From Planctomycetota bacterium (lineage in GTDB: Bacteria; Planctomycetota; UBA1135; UBA2386), in assembly GCA_016872675.1 (NCBI GenBank), contig VGZG01000016.1:1-53739 (forward strand): a stretch of 53,739 nucleotides of DNA, in the 5' to 3' direction. Both the position numbers and the translations under genes were made by a program. The notes below the pieces were generated by a model, which worked only from the letters and a program-made list of their open reading frames with translations, ran no database searches and was not told the origin of the DNA. Positions within the stretch are counted from its first letter, which is position 1, and every line of letters begins with the position of its first letter. Below are positions 16,455 through 24,324 of this stretch, piece after piece.

Positions 16455-19400
16455 TTAGCGCAAGTCCCCGAACACGCGGATCACGTGGTCGGGCTCGATG
16501 ACCCAGACGGCGCCCGCCGACGCCATCGCCCGGCCGCGCTTGCTCGCTGCAAGGCGGTAGAGCACGGCGCCGGTGGCCGCGTCGCGGACCTCCGGGCCAT
16601 GTGTCGATGGCACGACCAAGCGATTGCCAAGGACGCACAGCGGTCCGGTCGGTTCGCTCTGCGACGTCGGCAGTTTGCGCATCGTTGGACGCCGCAGACC
16701 ATTGCCCTGAACGATGCCTGACCGGAGTGTCTGCCAGAGATCGTCGCCCCGGACTGTTGGCGTGCCGAGCGGTTCGTCGGCGAGTTCCATGCGCCAGCGC
16801 TCGCCATCGTCGACGCCAAAGGCGACCAGGGTGCCGTCGTCGTCGTTGGCGTACACGGCGTCGCCGTCACACATCGCTTGGATGGCCGACGCAAGTCCGA
16901 GCGAACCGAGCAGTGTCAGTCGCCGTGCCGCATCCAGTCGGTATACGCCGCCGTCACGAGCGACCACGACGAGCCCGCCGTCGTCCAGCTTCCCCCAGGC
17001 GATGGCCGGCGAGGGTAGCGCGAGGCGCGTGACGTCGCCGCCGTCGCGACCGACGAACACGAGCTGGCTCAAGGTCGTTGCCACGGCGAAGCCATCGCCA
17101 TGTTCCTTCGGCTCGATCTCCGTCGGGCAGCCCGGCACGGACCAAGACAAAGTTCCCGTCCGCGCGTCGAGCGCGCGGAGTTCACCATCGACGGAACCGA
17201 CGACCACAACGGCCTGCGACAGAAGCGGCACGGTCAAGACGCCGGAGAGATCGTTGGAGCGGAACTGCCACCGAAGCACGCCGCCAGCGCCTAGGCGGGT
17301 CACGACGCCAGCCCGGTCGACAAGCAGTACGTCCTCGCCGACCGATGCTGGCGCCATCTCAATAGCGGTGTTGTGCTTGCACAGCTCGCGTGGCAGCAGC
17401 GCCAGCTCGCTGGCGACTGCCGCCGGCGAGTCGCCCTGCAAAGTCGCCTGCCACGGCTCGAAGCCAGGCATGGAGACCTCGACGGACATGGGGCTGCCCG
17501 GCACGCGCTCGATGAGGATAGGCGTCTCGCCGAGGTCCTTGCCGTTGCAAGCCACCCTGGCGCCGCGCGGCACGCTGTCGATCCGGCACGGCAGGCGCAC
17601 GATCCGGTCGAAGGTGACGTCAGCGTAGGTCTGACGAAGGGCCTCGAGATGCCGCAAAGCAGTGCCGTGGTCGCCGTTGGCGGTGGCGGCTCCGATCAGG
17701 TCGAGCTGTTGCACGATCGCAGCGTTGCGGGCCACACGCTCGCGGAAGTGCGCCGTCAAGGCTGGGTCGCCTTGTATGGCCGACTCGAGTTCTCGGTACT
17801 GAGCGAGCGCGGAGCGGAAGTCGTTGGCCGCCTCACGTTCGACGGCACGTTGGAAGAGCGGGTCCAGGCGCCGCTGTTCCGCGTTCTTCTCGAGCGCGGC
17901 CGCGTACTCGCCTGCCAGTTGTTCCGCCGCCTCGACGCCGGCCGTTCCGGCCTGCAGCGCGGCGGCAAGCCTCTGCTGTAGGTCGGCCGTGATCACGGCG
18001 TCGTTCGCGGCGTCGGCGATCGCCGCGCGGAGGCTGCGCACCGCGGCGCGGAGGTATGGCGGGCACACAGCCTCCAGATCCGCGCTGGCACGCAGCAGGT
18101 CGGCCCGGTCGAGCAGGCTTCGGGCCGCCGGCAGGTTGCGTCCGGCAAGGCTCCTGGCCGCCTGCTCGATCTCGTTGGCCAGCGCACCGAGCCGTGTTGC
18201 AGCGACGTCGCTGGTCTCCTGGCGCATGTCCGGATCGGCGGCGATGGACCGATACTCCGCCAGCGCAGCGGCGATGTCGCCAGCGGCCAAAGCATCAGCG
18301 GCGCGAGCAAGTCGCTTCGTCGCTTCTGCCCGCTTCTGCCGCATGGCCCGCGCCTGCTGCAGGCTCTGGCTATAGTTGACCTGCGTTTGCAGGTCATCGA
18401 TCACGTCGCATGGTCCAAGCCTCTCGCTCCACATGGCAAGGCTCGCGGCCGCACGGGCGTGGTCTTCCCGGGCAACGTGCTGCGCGACCTCCTCGCGCGC
18501 GCGCGCCATGTCGGCGAGATGGGCGCGGTGGCTCCAGACGGCGAAGCAGAACGCGCCAATGGTCAGCGCGGCAGCGAGCATGCTGACGCCGCGGAACACT
18601 CGGTCAGCCCTGGTCCGGCGCCGCGCCCTGAGCATCTTCGCAATGTCGCCGCGCGAACGATCGAGGCGTAGCAGCGCGTCGTAGGCCTCGATGGCCAACT
18701 GGATCTCGCCGCGGTCATCGTGCAGGCGGGCGAGCTCCTCGAGAACGGTGGTCGCGCCGGTCAGGTCGCGGGACTTCTGGCGGGCGCGCGCTTCGCGCAG
18801 CATGATCGCCGGGCAAATCGTGTTGGTGCGCCGCGCGTCTTCGATGATGTCGAGAGCGGTGGGTAGCTTGTCTGCGGCGATCAGCGCGTCGAGGAGGTCG
18901 ATGGTGCACTGCTCCAGCTCCGGCGAAGCCGCGGGTGCGTGCGCGATCAGGATGGTGCGTAGAAAGCTGAGGGACCCGACTTCGTTCGGCTCAAGCCTGC
19001 GAGCGTCGCGGGCGAGCGCGAGCGCTGTTTCGCTGTCGGGATGTCGCTGGGCGGCCTCGAGCAATAGATTGCTAGCGAGTTTGTTCTCGCCGAGGCCCTG
19101 TAGACAAAGCGCCATGCTCTGTAGGACGCCGACCGGACGATCCCCTTGGCGGTCGCGCAAGGTCTGCAGCGTCATGAGCGCTCGCTGGCCGTTGCCGGCC
19201 TCGGCGTAGCGCTGCGCGGCTGCGACCATCGCCGGTTCACCGATGTTGGCGATCAAGCGCATTCTGATCAGGTCGCGTGCAGCGCGGGCGGCCTCGAACA
19301 GGCCGGTGGTCGTGCGTTCCGCGTGCTCGCGATAGCTGCCGGCGCCGTCGATCGCACGCAGCAGTTCCAGATGCAGATCGCCGAGCGAGCCGTTCTGGGG

Positions 19401-20048
19401 CGCGTCGGCGACGCGCTGCGGCACTTCATCGAGCGAGCCGATGGCCGCGAGAATGGCGCCCCACTCGTCGGTGCGGCGCGCCACCTCGAGCAACAAGCCG
19501 TTGATCGCGTACTCAGGGCATGCCTCCAGAAGGTCGCGTAATTCGCCCTGTGGTTCGCCCTTCCAGAACTCGAAGCTGCCGCTGCGCCACGTGAACAGCG
19601 CGAACATGTCCTCGGCGACCTGGTCGGCGACGATCTGGTCGACGACCTGCTGGCTGACGACGCCGGACTCGACCAGCAGCAGGCCTAGCGGTCGCCGATC
19701 CTGGCGCTGCCGCAGCAGCGCGCTGCGCAGCGCCTCCTGACTGCAGAAGTTACCGCTGACGAGGCGTTGACCGATCCGGCGCGCGAGCAGGCGGCCGGGT
19801 ATGTGAAGTCGGAGATACCCGTCGCGGAAGTGCGCCTGTCGTTCCTCGAGGGGGTTGCGGATGCGCAGCACGCCCTCCATCTTCGTCATGGCGAGCGTCT
19901 GGAAGACATCGGCGAGCTGGATTTGCTCGAGATCGCCGCGCATCGTGACGCTCTGCGTTTCGACCGACTGCGACGGTTGTTCCTGCGCCTCCGCCGAGAG
20001 CAGGAAATCGACTTCTGCTTCGCTGAGGATCTCGGACCGTTCAACCAT
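16455..20048 (-). CDS. DUF4388/PEGA/beta-propeller membrane protein
   Basis: 1197 residues from ATG 20048. The order is: a short LSEAEVDFLLS motif (about 8-18) like the N-terminal CheY-binding motif of FliM; a DUF4388 domain (about 36-110) and its helical extension; a helical TPR-like region (about 210-470); a basic stretch and one transmembrane helix (about 484-506); long alpha-helical, coiled-coil-rich repeats (510-800); a PEGA domain (about 809-873, DSVPRGARVACNGKDLGETP); and a C-terminal PQQ/WD-type beta-propeller (about 885-1195; SVDGELRALDARTGTLSW). The N-terminal half should be cytoplasmic and the PEGA-propeller half periplasmic. DUF4388 is seen in signalling and gliding-associated proteins. 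The specific role is unknown; a transmembrane signal or scaffold protein is inference. A TTG at 20066 is another possible start. The chosen start overlaps that of the divergent gene. Confidence 0.8.
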   Translation of the reverse strand: MVERSEILSEAEVDFLLSAEAQEQPSQSVETQSVTMRGDLEQIQLADVFQTLAMTKMEGVLRIRNPLEERQAHFRDGYLRLHIPGRLLARRIGQRLVSGNFCSQEALRSALLRQRQDRRPLGLLLVESGVVSQQVVDQIVADQVAEDMFALFTWRSGSFEFWKGEPQGELRDLLEACPEYAINGLLLEVARRTDEWGAILAAIGSLDEVPQRVADAPQNGSLGDLHLELLRAIDGAGSYREHAERTTTGLFEAARAARDLIRMRLIANIGEPAMVAAAQRYAEAGNGQRALMTLQTLRDRQGDRPVGVLQSMALCLQGLGENKLASNLLLEAAQRHPDSETALALARDARRLEPNEVGSLSFLRTILIAHAPAASPELEQCTIDLLDALIAADKLPTALDIIEDARRTNTICPAIMLREARARQKSRDLTGATTVLEELARLHDDRGEIQLAIEAYDALLRLDRSRGDIAKMLRARRRTRADRVFRGVSMLAAALTIGAFCFAVWSHRAHLADMARAREEVAQHVAREDHARAAASLAMWSERLGPCDVIDDLQTQVNYSQSLQQARAMRQKRAEATKRLARAADALAAGDIAAALAEYRSIAADPDMRQETSDVAATRLGALANEIEQAARSLAGRNLPAARSLLDRADLLRASADLEAVCPPYLRAAVRSLRAAIADAANDAVITADLQQRLAAALQAGTAGVEAAEQLAGEYAAALEKNAEQRRLDPLFQRAVEREAANDFRSALAQYRELESAIQGDPALTAHFRERVARNAAIVQQLDLIGAATANGDHGTALRHLEALRQTYADVTFDRIVRLPCRIDSVPRGARVACNGKDLGETPILIERVPGSPMSVEVSMPGFEPWQATLQGDSPAAVASELALLPRELCKHNTAIEMAPASVGEDVLLVDRAGVVTRLGAGGVLRWQFRSNDLSGVLTVPLLSQAVVVVGSVDGELRALDARTGTLSWSVPGCPTEIEPKEHGDGFAVATTLSQLVFVGRDGGDVTRLALPSPAIAWGKLDDGGLVVVARDGGVYRLDAARRLTLLGSLGLASAIQAMCDGDAVYANDDDGTLVAFGVDDGERWRMELADEPLGTPTVRGDDLWQTLRSGIVQGNGLRRPTMRKLPTSQSEPTGPLCVLGNRLVVPSTHGPEVRDAATGAVLYRLAASKRGRAMASAGAVWVIEPDHVIRVFGDLR

Positions 20049-21534
20049 GACAGGGCATCCCTTCAAATCGCGCAGCCGTCGAAGCCTCGACGGTTTGCGC
20101 CTGGGGTCGTTGCTCCTGGTTATCGGTCCCGTGGCGGTCCTGTCTCAACCTGCCCGGTGCCAGCTCGGCGCCGCCGATGGCAGCGGCCCTTGGCTGGCTT
20201 CTGCGCGCGACAGCGCGCTCCGTTCCCGCTGCTCAGACGCCTTGGCGGCGCCGGATCCCACAGAATTGTGGCGCCTAGTTCGCAGCAGCGGTCCAGGCGC
20301 CGTGGCGCCGTTGTGGAGCCTGTTGAACGAGGCGGTCAAGGACGAGGCGCGCTGGCGTCTTGCCGCCGCGATTGTCGCCGCCGGCGGCGTCGCCGAGGAC
20401 GCCAACCTGCTCCGTTGGTCGGCTGCGGCAGGTCGCTCGGCCCGCGACCGCGCGTTCGTCGCCTTCCTGCTCGCGCTCGGTCCGGCGCGGCTGGTCGGCG
20501 ATGCCCAGGGTGTCTTCGACTCCCTGCGCAGCCCGAGCGACTTCGCCATGGCGGTCGCGGCGTGCGCGGCGGCGCGTTTTCCGCGCAGCCATAGCTTCGA
20601 AGGCGCGACGTCGAACGATGTCGGCGTCGCAGCGGCGCTGGCGTACGCCGGGGCCGCGGCGACGCTACGGGCGACGCCGCCGGTCCGCAGCGACCGCCGG
20701 GAGCCCCTGTGGTGGCGCGGCACGCTCCTGCGCGCGGCGCATGCCGGTGCCAGCGGAATCGTGCGCGAGCGTGCGTTGGCGCTCCGCTTTGGCGGCGATG
20801 TGGAGGACGTAGGCCTGCGCGCTGCCGCGTGGCGCTGCGCCGCCATGGCTGGAGACGCGACGAGCGATGGTGAGCGACCCGAACCGTTCACGCTGGAGGC
20901 GCTGGCGGCCGACGCCGGCACGCGGTCGCGATTCCGGGCCTGGTTCGACGGCGTGGTGGCGCCGCGGTACGAACATCCGGAGCGCTTGGCGGTCGCGCAG
21001 ATGCTCGCAGCGACGCCTTCTGAGGTGGTCAGCGCCGCCGCGCGGTGGCGTGGCGACGCGACCGCCGAGCGGCACGTCGCGCTGGCCGTCGCTTGGCGCA
21101 TCGCCGGTGGCGAGTCGCTCGACATCGCCGGCGGCGAGGATGCCGCATGGGCCCCGGTCGCGGTGGCGCGGCGAAGCTCCGTCGCGGTCGACGCCGTCAC
21201 CGACGAGCCGTTGCGCGCGGCATTGCAACTACGCCTCGTCGGACGTCTCGGCGACGAGCCATTCCGCGCCGCGCTCGAGGATGGGCTGTGGCGATGGGGG
21301 AGCCATCCGGCGCTTGCCGTCTGGCGCCTCGAACGTCTGTTCGTTCGCGACCTCGTGCTCGCTGGCAGCCAGGCCGGCGCCGGCATGTACCAGCCGCACG
21401 TGCCGCCCGAGCAACGCTTCCTGCTCGAGGGCATCGGCGCCAGCGATCCGTGGTTCAGAGCGGCCGTTGCAGCCAATGAGTTCTTCGAACCCGCCACCAT
21501 GCCGATGCCGGCGGCGGCGAAGATGGCGCGTTAG
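20047..21534 (+). CDS. Secreted helical-repeat protein, unknown
   Basis: A 495-residue protein. ATG 20047 is chosen because it gives a good Sec signal peptide: basic KSRSRRSLDGLR, then the hydrophobic LGSLLLVIGPVAVLS, with cleavage likely near RCQLG. The mature protein is Ala/Arg-rich with repeated amphipathic helices, similar to HEAT or PBS-lyase repeats, and has no catalytic motif I can identify. Its first codon shares bases with the start codon of the divergent DUF4388 gene (CATG at 20046-20049), suggesting the two are expressed from internal promoters or controlled together. It converges with the cysteine desulfurase gene across 54 nt. Confidence 0.7.
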   Translation: MTGHPFKSRSRRSLDGLRLGSLLLVIGPVAVLSQPARCQLGAADGSGPWLASARDSALRSRCSDALAAPDPTELWRLVRSSGPGAVAPLWSLLNEAVKDEARWRLAAAIVAAGGVAEDANLLRWSAAAGRSARDRAFVAFLLALGPARLVGDAQGVFDSLRSPSDFAMAVAACAAARFPRSHSFEGATSNDVGVAAALAYAGAAATLRATPPVRSDRREPLWWRGTLLRAAHAGASGIVRERALALRFGGDVEDVGLRAAAWRCAAMAGDATSDGERPEPFTLEALAADAGTRSRFRAWFDGVVAPRYEHPERLAVAQMLAATPSEVVSAAARWRGDATAERHVALAVAWRIAGGESLDIAGGEDAAWAPVAVARRSSVAVDAVTDEPLRAALQLRLVGRLGDEPFRAALEDGLWRWGSHPALAVWRLERLFVRDLVLAGSQAGAGMYQPHVPPEQRFLLEGIGASDPWFRAAVAANEFFEPATMPMPAAAKMAR

Positions 21535-21588
21535 AAGTCCGCGTATCGGAAGGGCGCGTCGCCCGCGTGCGACCCGTGGCGCAGACAG

Positions 21589-22719
21589 CTAGTTGGCCGA
21601 GAGTTCGCGCAGCAGCGCCAGCAACTCGGGCAGCGCATCGTCGCACTCGGCGTGACCGAGGCTGATGCGCACGACGCCCGCCTCGGCGGCGAAGTGGCGC
21701 AGCAACCACGGCGCGCACAGGTGGCCGGTGCGCGCGTGGAATCCGGCGCCGGCGAAGATCGCGCCGAGTTCCGCGGCGTCGTAGCGCGCGTGCGTGAAGG
21801 CGGTGACTGCGAGGCGGCGCCGCGCTGGCGCGGGCAGGAAGCGCACGCCCGGCAGGCCGGTCGCTGCGCGTTCGAACGCGCGCAGGCGCGCGTTCGCCAC
21901 GTCGCCGCGGTGGGGACGCTTGCCGTGGTGGCGCAACGCCGCCGCCAGCCCGAACAGCGCCAACGTGTTCGGTGTGCCTGCCTCGAAGGCCTGCGGCCAT
22001 TCGGTGGGATGCTCGGCGCGCGCCCGGCTGCTGCCCGTGCCGCCTTGCTTCTGCGGGACGAGCAGCACACCGGGCGCGCAGGCGAGGAAGCCGAGGCCAG
22101 GCGGCGCTTGCAAGCCCTTGTGGCAGCTGGCGACCAGCAGGTCGGCGCCGACCGCGATCGGCACATGGCCGGCGGTCTGGCAGGCATCGACGAGCGTCAT
22201 GGCGCCGTGCTCGCGCGCGTGCCGGCACATGGCCGCGACGTCGAAGGTGGCGCCGGTGACGTTGCTTGCGTGCGAAACGGCGAGCAGCCGCGTCGGCGCG
22301 CCCTGCACGCGCTCGGCTACCGCTGCCGGGTCGAGGTCGCCGTCCGGGGTCGGCGGCACGACGTCCACGCTGAGTCCGCGTTCGCGTTGCAGGGCGAGCA
22401 ACGGGCGGACCAGCGAATTGTGTTCGAATGCGGTCGTCACCACGCGGTCGCCCGGGCGCAACACGGCGCGCAACGCGAGGTTGAGCGCCTCGGTCGCGCC
22501 GGAGCAGAAGGCCACGCGCTCGGTCGGCACGCCGCACATGCTGGCAATGCCGCGGCGGGCGAAGTCGACCTCGGCGGCGGCGGCGGCGCACCGCGCGCCG
22601 TCGCCACGCGCAGCGCTCACGCCGACGTCGTCCATGAAGCGCAGCACGGCGTCGCGCACCGCTGGCGGCTTGGGCCAGCTCGTGGCAGCGTGGTCGAGAT
22701 AACGCGCCGGGTCGTTCAC
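21589..22719 (-). CDS. Class V aminotransferase, cysteine desulfurase-like
   Basis: A 376-residue PLP enzyme of the NifS/SufS/CsdA family. It has YLDHAATSWPKPP at the N terminus, EHNS at the cofactor region, VDACQTAGHVPI (Asp binding the PLP ring nitrogen), SCHKGLQAPPGLGF (Schiff-base Lys) and the RTGHLCAPW loop, whose Cys would carry the persulfide. This SufS-type short loop points to L-cysteine desulfuration (or selenocysteine lyase activity), giving sulfur to an acceptor. GTG 22719 is chosen: it overlaps the ThiF-like gene's stop as GTGA and puts the start right before the conserved YLD motif. GTG 22731 is an alternative. Co-transcription with an E1-like enzyme suggests sulfur transfer to a carrier protein or cofactor. 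Confidence 0.85.
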   Translation of the reverse strand: MNDPARYLDHAATSWPKPPAVRDAVLRFMDDVGVSAARGDGARCAAAAAEVDFARRGIASMCGVPTERVAFCSGATEALNLALRAVLRPGDRVVTTAFEHNSLVRPLLALQRERGLSVDVVPPTPDGDLDPAAVAERVQGAPTRLLAVSHASNVTGATFDVAAMCRHAREHGAMTLVDACQTAGHVPIAVGADLLVASCHKGLQAPPGLGFLACAPGVLLVPQKQGGTGSSRARAEHPTEWPQAFEAGTPNTLALFGLAAALRHHGKRPHRGDVANARLRAFERAATGLPGVRFLPAPARRRLAVTAFTHARYDAAELGAIFAGAGFHARTGHLCAPWLLRHFAAEAGVVRISLGHAECDDALPELLALLRELSAN

Positions 22720-23735
22720 GAGCCGATCCACCGGTCGTACAGCGCTTGTGCGCGCAGTGGGTCCTGCACACCGAAGACCAGGGCGCGCCCGCCAGGAAAC
22801 ACGCTGAAGCGGGCGCCGTCGGCGCGAAAGCGCACGAGATGTGGCGTCACGACGACGTCGGCGGCGACGTCGCGCAACCGCGTGGCGAAGCGTCCGAGGT
22901 CAAGCAGGCGTCCGGGCGGCGGCTCGACCTGCACGGCGTCGCGGCCGCACAAGGTCACGGCGCCGACGGACTGGCGGTCGAGCGCCGGCCGTTCGCCGCG
23001 GGCGCACACCGGGCAATCGGGCGCTGGTTCTGTCGCGATCCCCACGACCTGGTAGACGCCGCGCCAGACATCGCAGGTGAACACGCCCGCCGTTGTCGGC
23101 GCGCCGACCATTAGCTTGAGCGCCTCCGCGACCTGAAAGCCGCTGACCGCCTGGATCGCAGCAGTGAGGATGCCTCGCGTTTCGCACGTCGCGGCGTCGG
23201 CAGGCTGCTCGGTTTCGGGCCAGACGCAGCGCAGGCACGGCCCGTCGCTGCGCACGACCATCGCCGCCGCCTCGCCGGCAACTGCGCCAGCGTATACCCA
23301 CGGCAGGCGGACGTTGCGGCACCAGTCGTTGATCAGGTAGCGCGTCGCGAAGTTGTCGGCGCCGTCGAGCACGACGTCCGGCCGGACGCCCAAACCCGCG
23401 AGCCAAGCCGCCGAACACTGCGCGACGTGGGCGTCGACGTGGACCTCCCGATTGACTTCGCGGATGCGCTCGGCGACTGCGATCGCCTTTGGCGTGCCGG
23501 CTTCGGCGTCCGCTTCCCGGAACAACGACTGACGCTGCAGGTTGGACAGTTCGACGACGTCGCGATCGACGACCACGAGCCGGCCGACGCCGGCGCGCGC
23601 CAGCGCGTCGATTGCATGCGTGCCGAGCGCGCCGCAACCAACGACCAGCGCCGTGGCGTTTTGCAGCCGGCGCTGGCCATCCGGTCCGATCCCGGTGAAG
23701 CGCCGCTGCCGGCTGTAGCGATCAGGCGTCGACAC
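22716..23735 (-). CDS. ThiF/MoeB-type E1-like adenylyltransferase
   Basis: A 339-residue protein. The Rossmann motif GCGALGTHAIDALARAG, LSNLQRQ (ATP-binding Arg), GTPKA (Lys) and DGADNFATRYLIND (Mg-binding Asp) are those of MoeB/ThiF/HesA enzymes. Two zinc-binding CxxC pairs (CLRC and CPVC) and the Cys in the TCETRGIL segment are kept. A ~70-residue C-terminal part with LCGRDAVQV and FPGGRALVFG resembles the tail of Bacillus-type ThiF. Such proteins adenylate the C-terminal Gly-Gly of a sulfur carrier (ThiS or MoaD) so that sulfur from a desulfurase can be added. No carrier gene is present in the window, so thiazole versus molybdopterin function is open. The start is GTG 23735, 39 nt after the ferredoxin stop. 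Confidence 0.9.
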   Translation of the reverse strand: MSTPDRYSRQRRFTGIGPDGQRRLQNATALVVGCGALGTHAIDALARAGVGRLVVVDRDVVELSNLQRQSLFREADAEAGTPKAIAVAERIREVNREVHVDAHVAQCSAAWLAGLGVRPDVVLDGADNFATRYLINDWCRNVRLPWVYAGAVAGEAAAMVVRSDGPCLRCVWPETEQPADAATCETRGILTAAIQAVSGFQVAEALKLMVGAPTTAGVFTCDVWRGVYQVVGIATEPAPDCPVCARGERPALDRQSVGAVTLCGRDAVQVEPPPGRLLDLGRFATRLRDVAADVVVTPHLVRFRADGARFSVFPGGRALVFGVQDPLRAQALYDRWIGS

Positions 23736-23774
23736 GACGGTCTTCGACGCCGGCGGCGCATGCCGGGGCGACGA

Positions 23775-24020
23775 TCACTTCTTCGCGTAGTGGTCGCGGT
23801 TGACCTGCGCGAAGTGTTTCCACTCCTGCGGCACGTCCTCTTCGGCGAAGATCGCCTGGACCGGACAGGCCTCGACGCACAGGGTGCAGTCGATGCAGTC
23901 GTTGGGGTTGATGTAGAGCTGCGGGTCGGCGTCGCCGCCGTGGATGCAATCCACGGGGCAGACGTCGACGCAGGCCTTGTCCTTCACACCGACACAGGGT
24001 TGGGCGATGACGTGCGTCAT
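23775..24020 (-). CDS. 7Fe-type ferredoxin
   Basis: An 81-residue protein with eight cysteines: C9, C17, C21, C25, C42, C45, C48, C52. The usual second Cys of the first CxxC is Val12, as in FdxA-type 7Fe ferredoxins, so the expected pattern is a [3Fe-4S] cluster (C9, C17, C52) and a [4Fe-4S] cluster (C21, C42, C45, C48), with C25 free. This is based on the family and not on direct evidence. It is a low-potential cytoplasmic electron carrier. It starts 84 nt downstream of a tRNA-Leu gene and is followed at 39 nt by the ThiF-like gene, with which it is probably co-transcribed. Confidence 0.93.
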   Translation of the reverse strand: MTHVIAQPCVGVKDKACVDVCPVDCIHGGDADPQLYINPNDCIDCTLCVEACPVQAIFAEEDVPQEWKHFAQVNRDHYAKK

Positions 24021-24103
24021 TTCGTCTCTGAACTAGGGGCGTTCAGCGTAGCGGCTCGGGCGCCGGTTGCCATGGCGCCCGAGTGGCGAACTGGCGGCGG
24101 CAG

Positions 24104-24190
24104 TGGTGCGAGAGCAGGGACTTGAACCCTGAAGGGCTTGCGCCCGCAGGTACCTAAAACCTGTGCGTCTGCCAATTCCGCCACTCTCGC
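24104..24190 (-). tRNA. tRNA-Leu (anticodon UAG)
   Basis: The acceptor GCGAGAG pairs with CTCTCGC, the discriminator is A, and CCA is encoded (complement of 24104-24106). The anticodon stem CAGGT/ACCTG flanks loop TTTAGGT with anticodon TAG. A long variable arm (class II tRNA) and the T arm GGGTTCAAGTCCC are present. It reads CUA and other CUN codons. Confidence 0.97.
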
Positions 24191-24324
24191 ATGGCAGGTG
24201 ACGTTAGCTGCTGCCGTTCGGCGGCGGAAGCCCGGATCGGGACGGTCCACCGACCTACGGTGCAGCGATCGGCGGGCGATGGTCGATTCCTGTGCGGCGC
24301 GGGCACTCGACACTGCGAATCAAC

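Noticed and set aside
24107-24260. A promoter for tRNA-Leu(UAG)
   Set aside because: A TAACGT-like -10 is present, but the -35 candidate TTCCGC is too weak to support a call.
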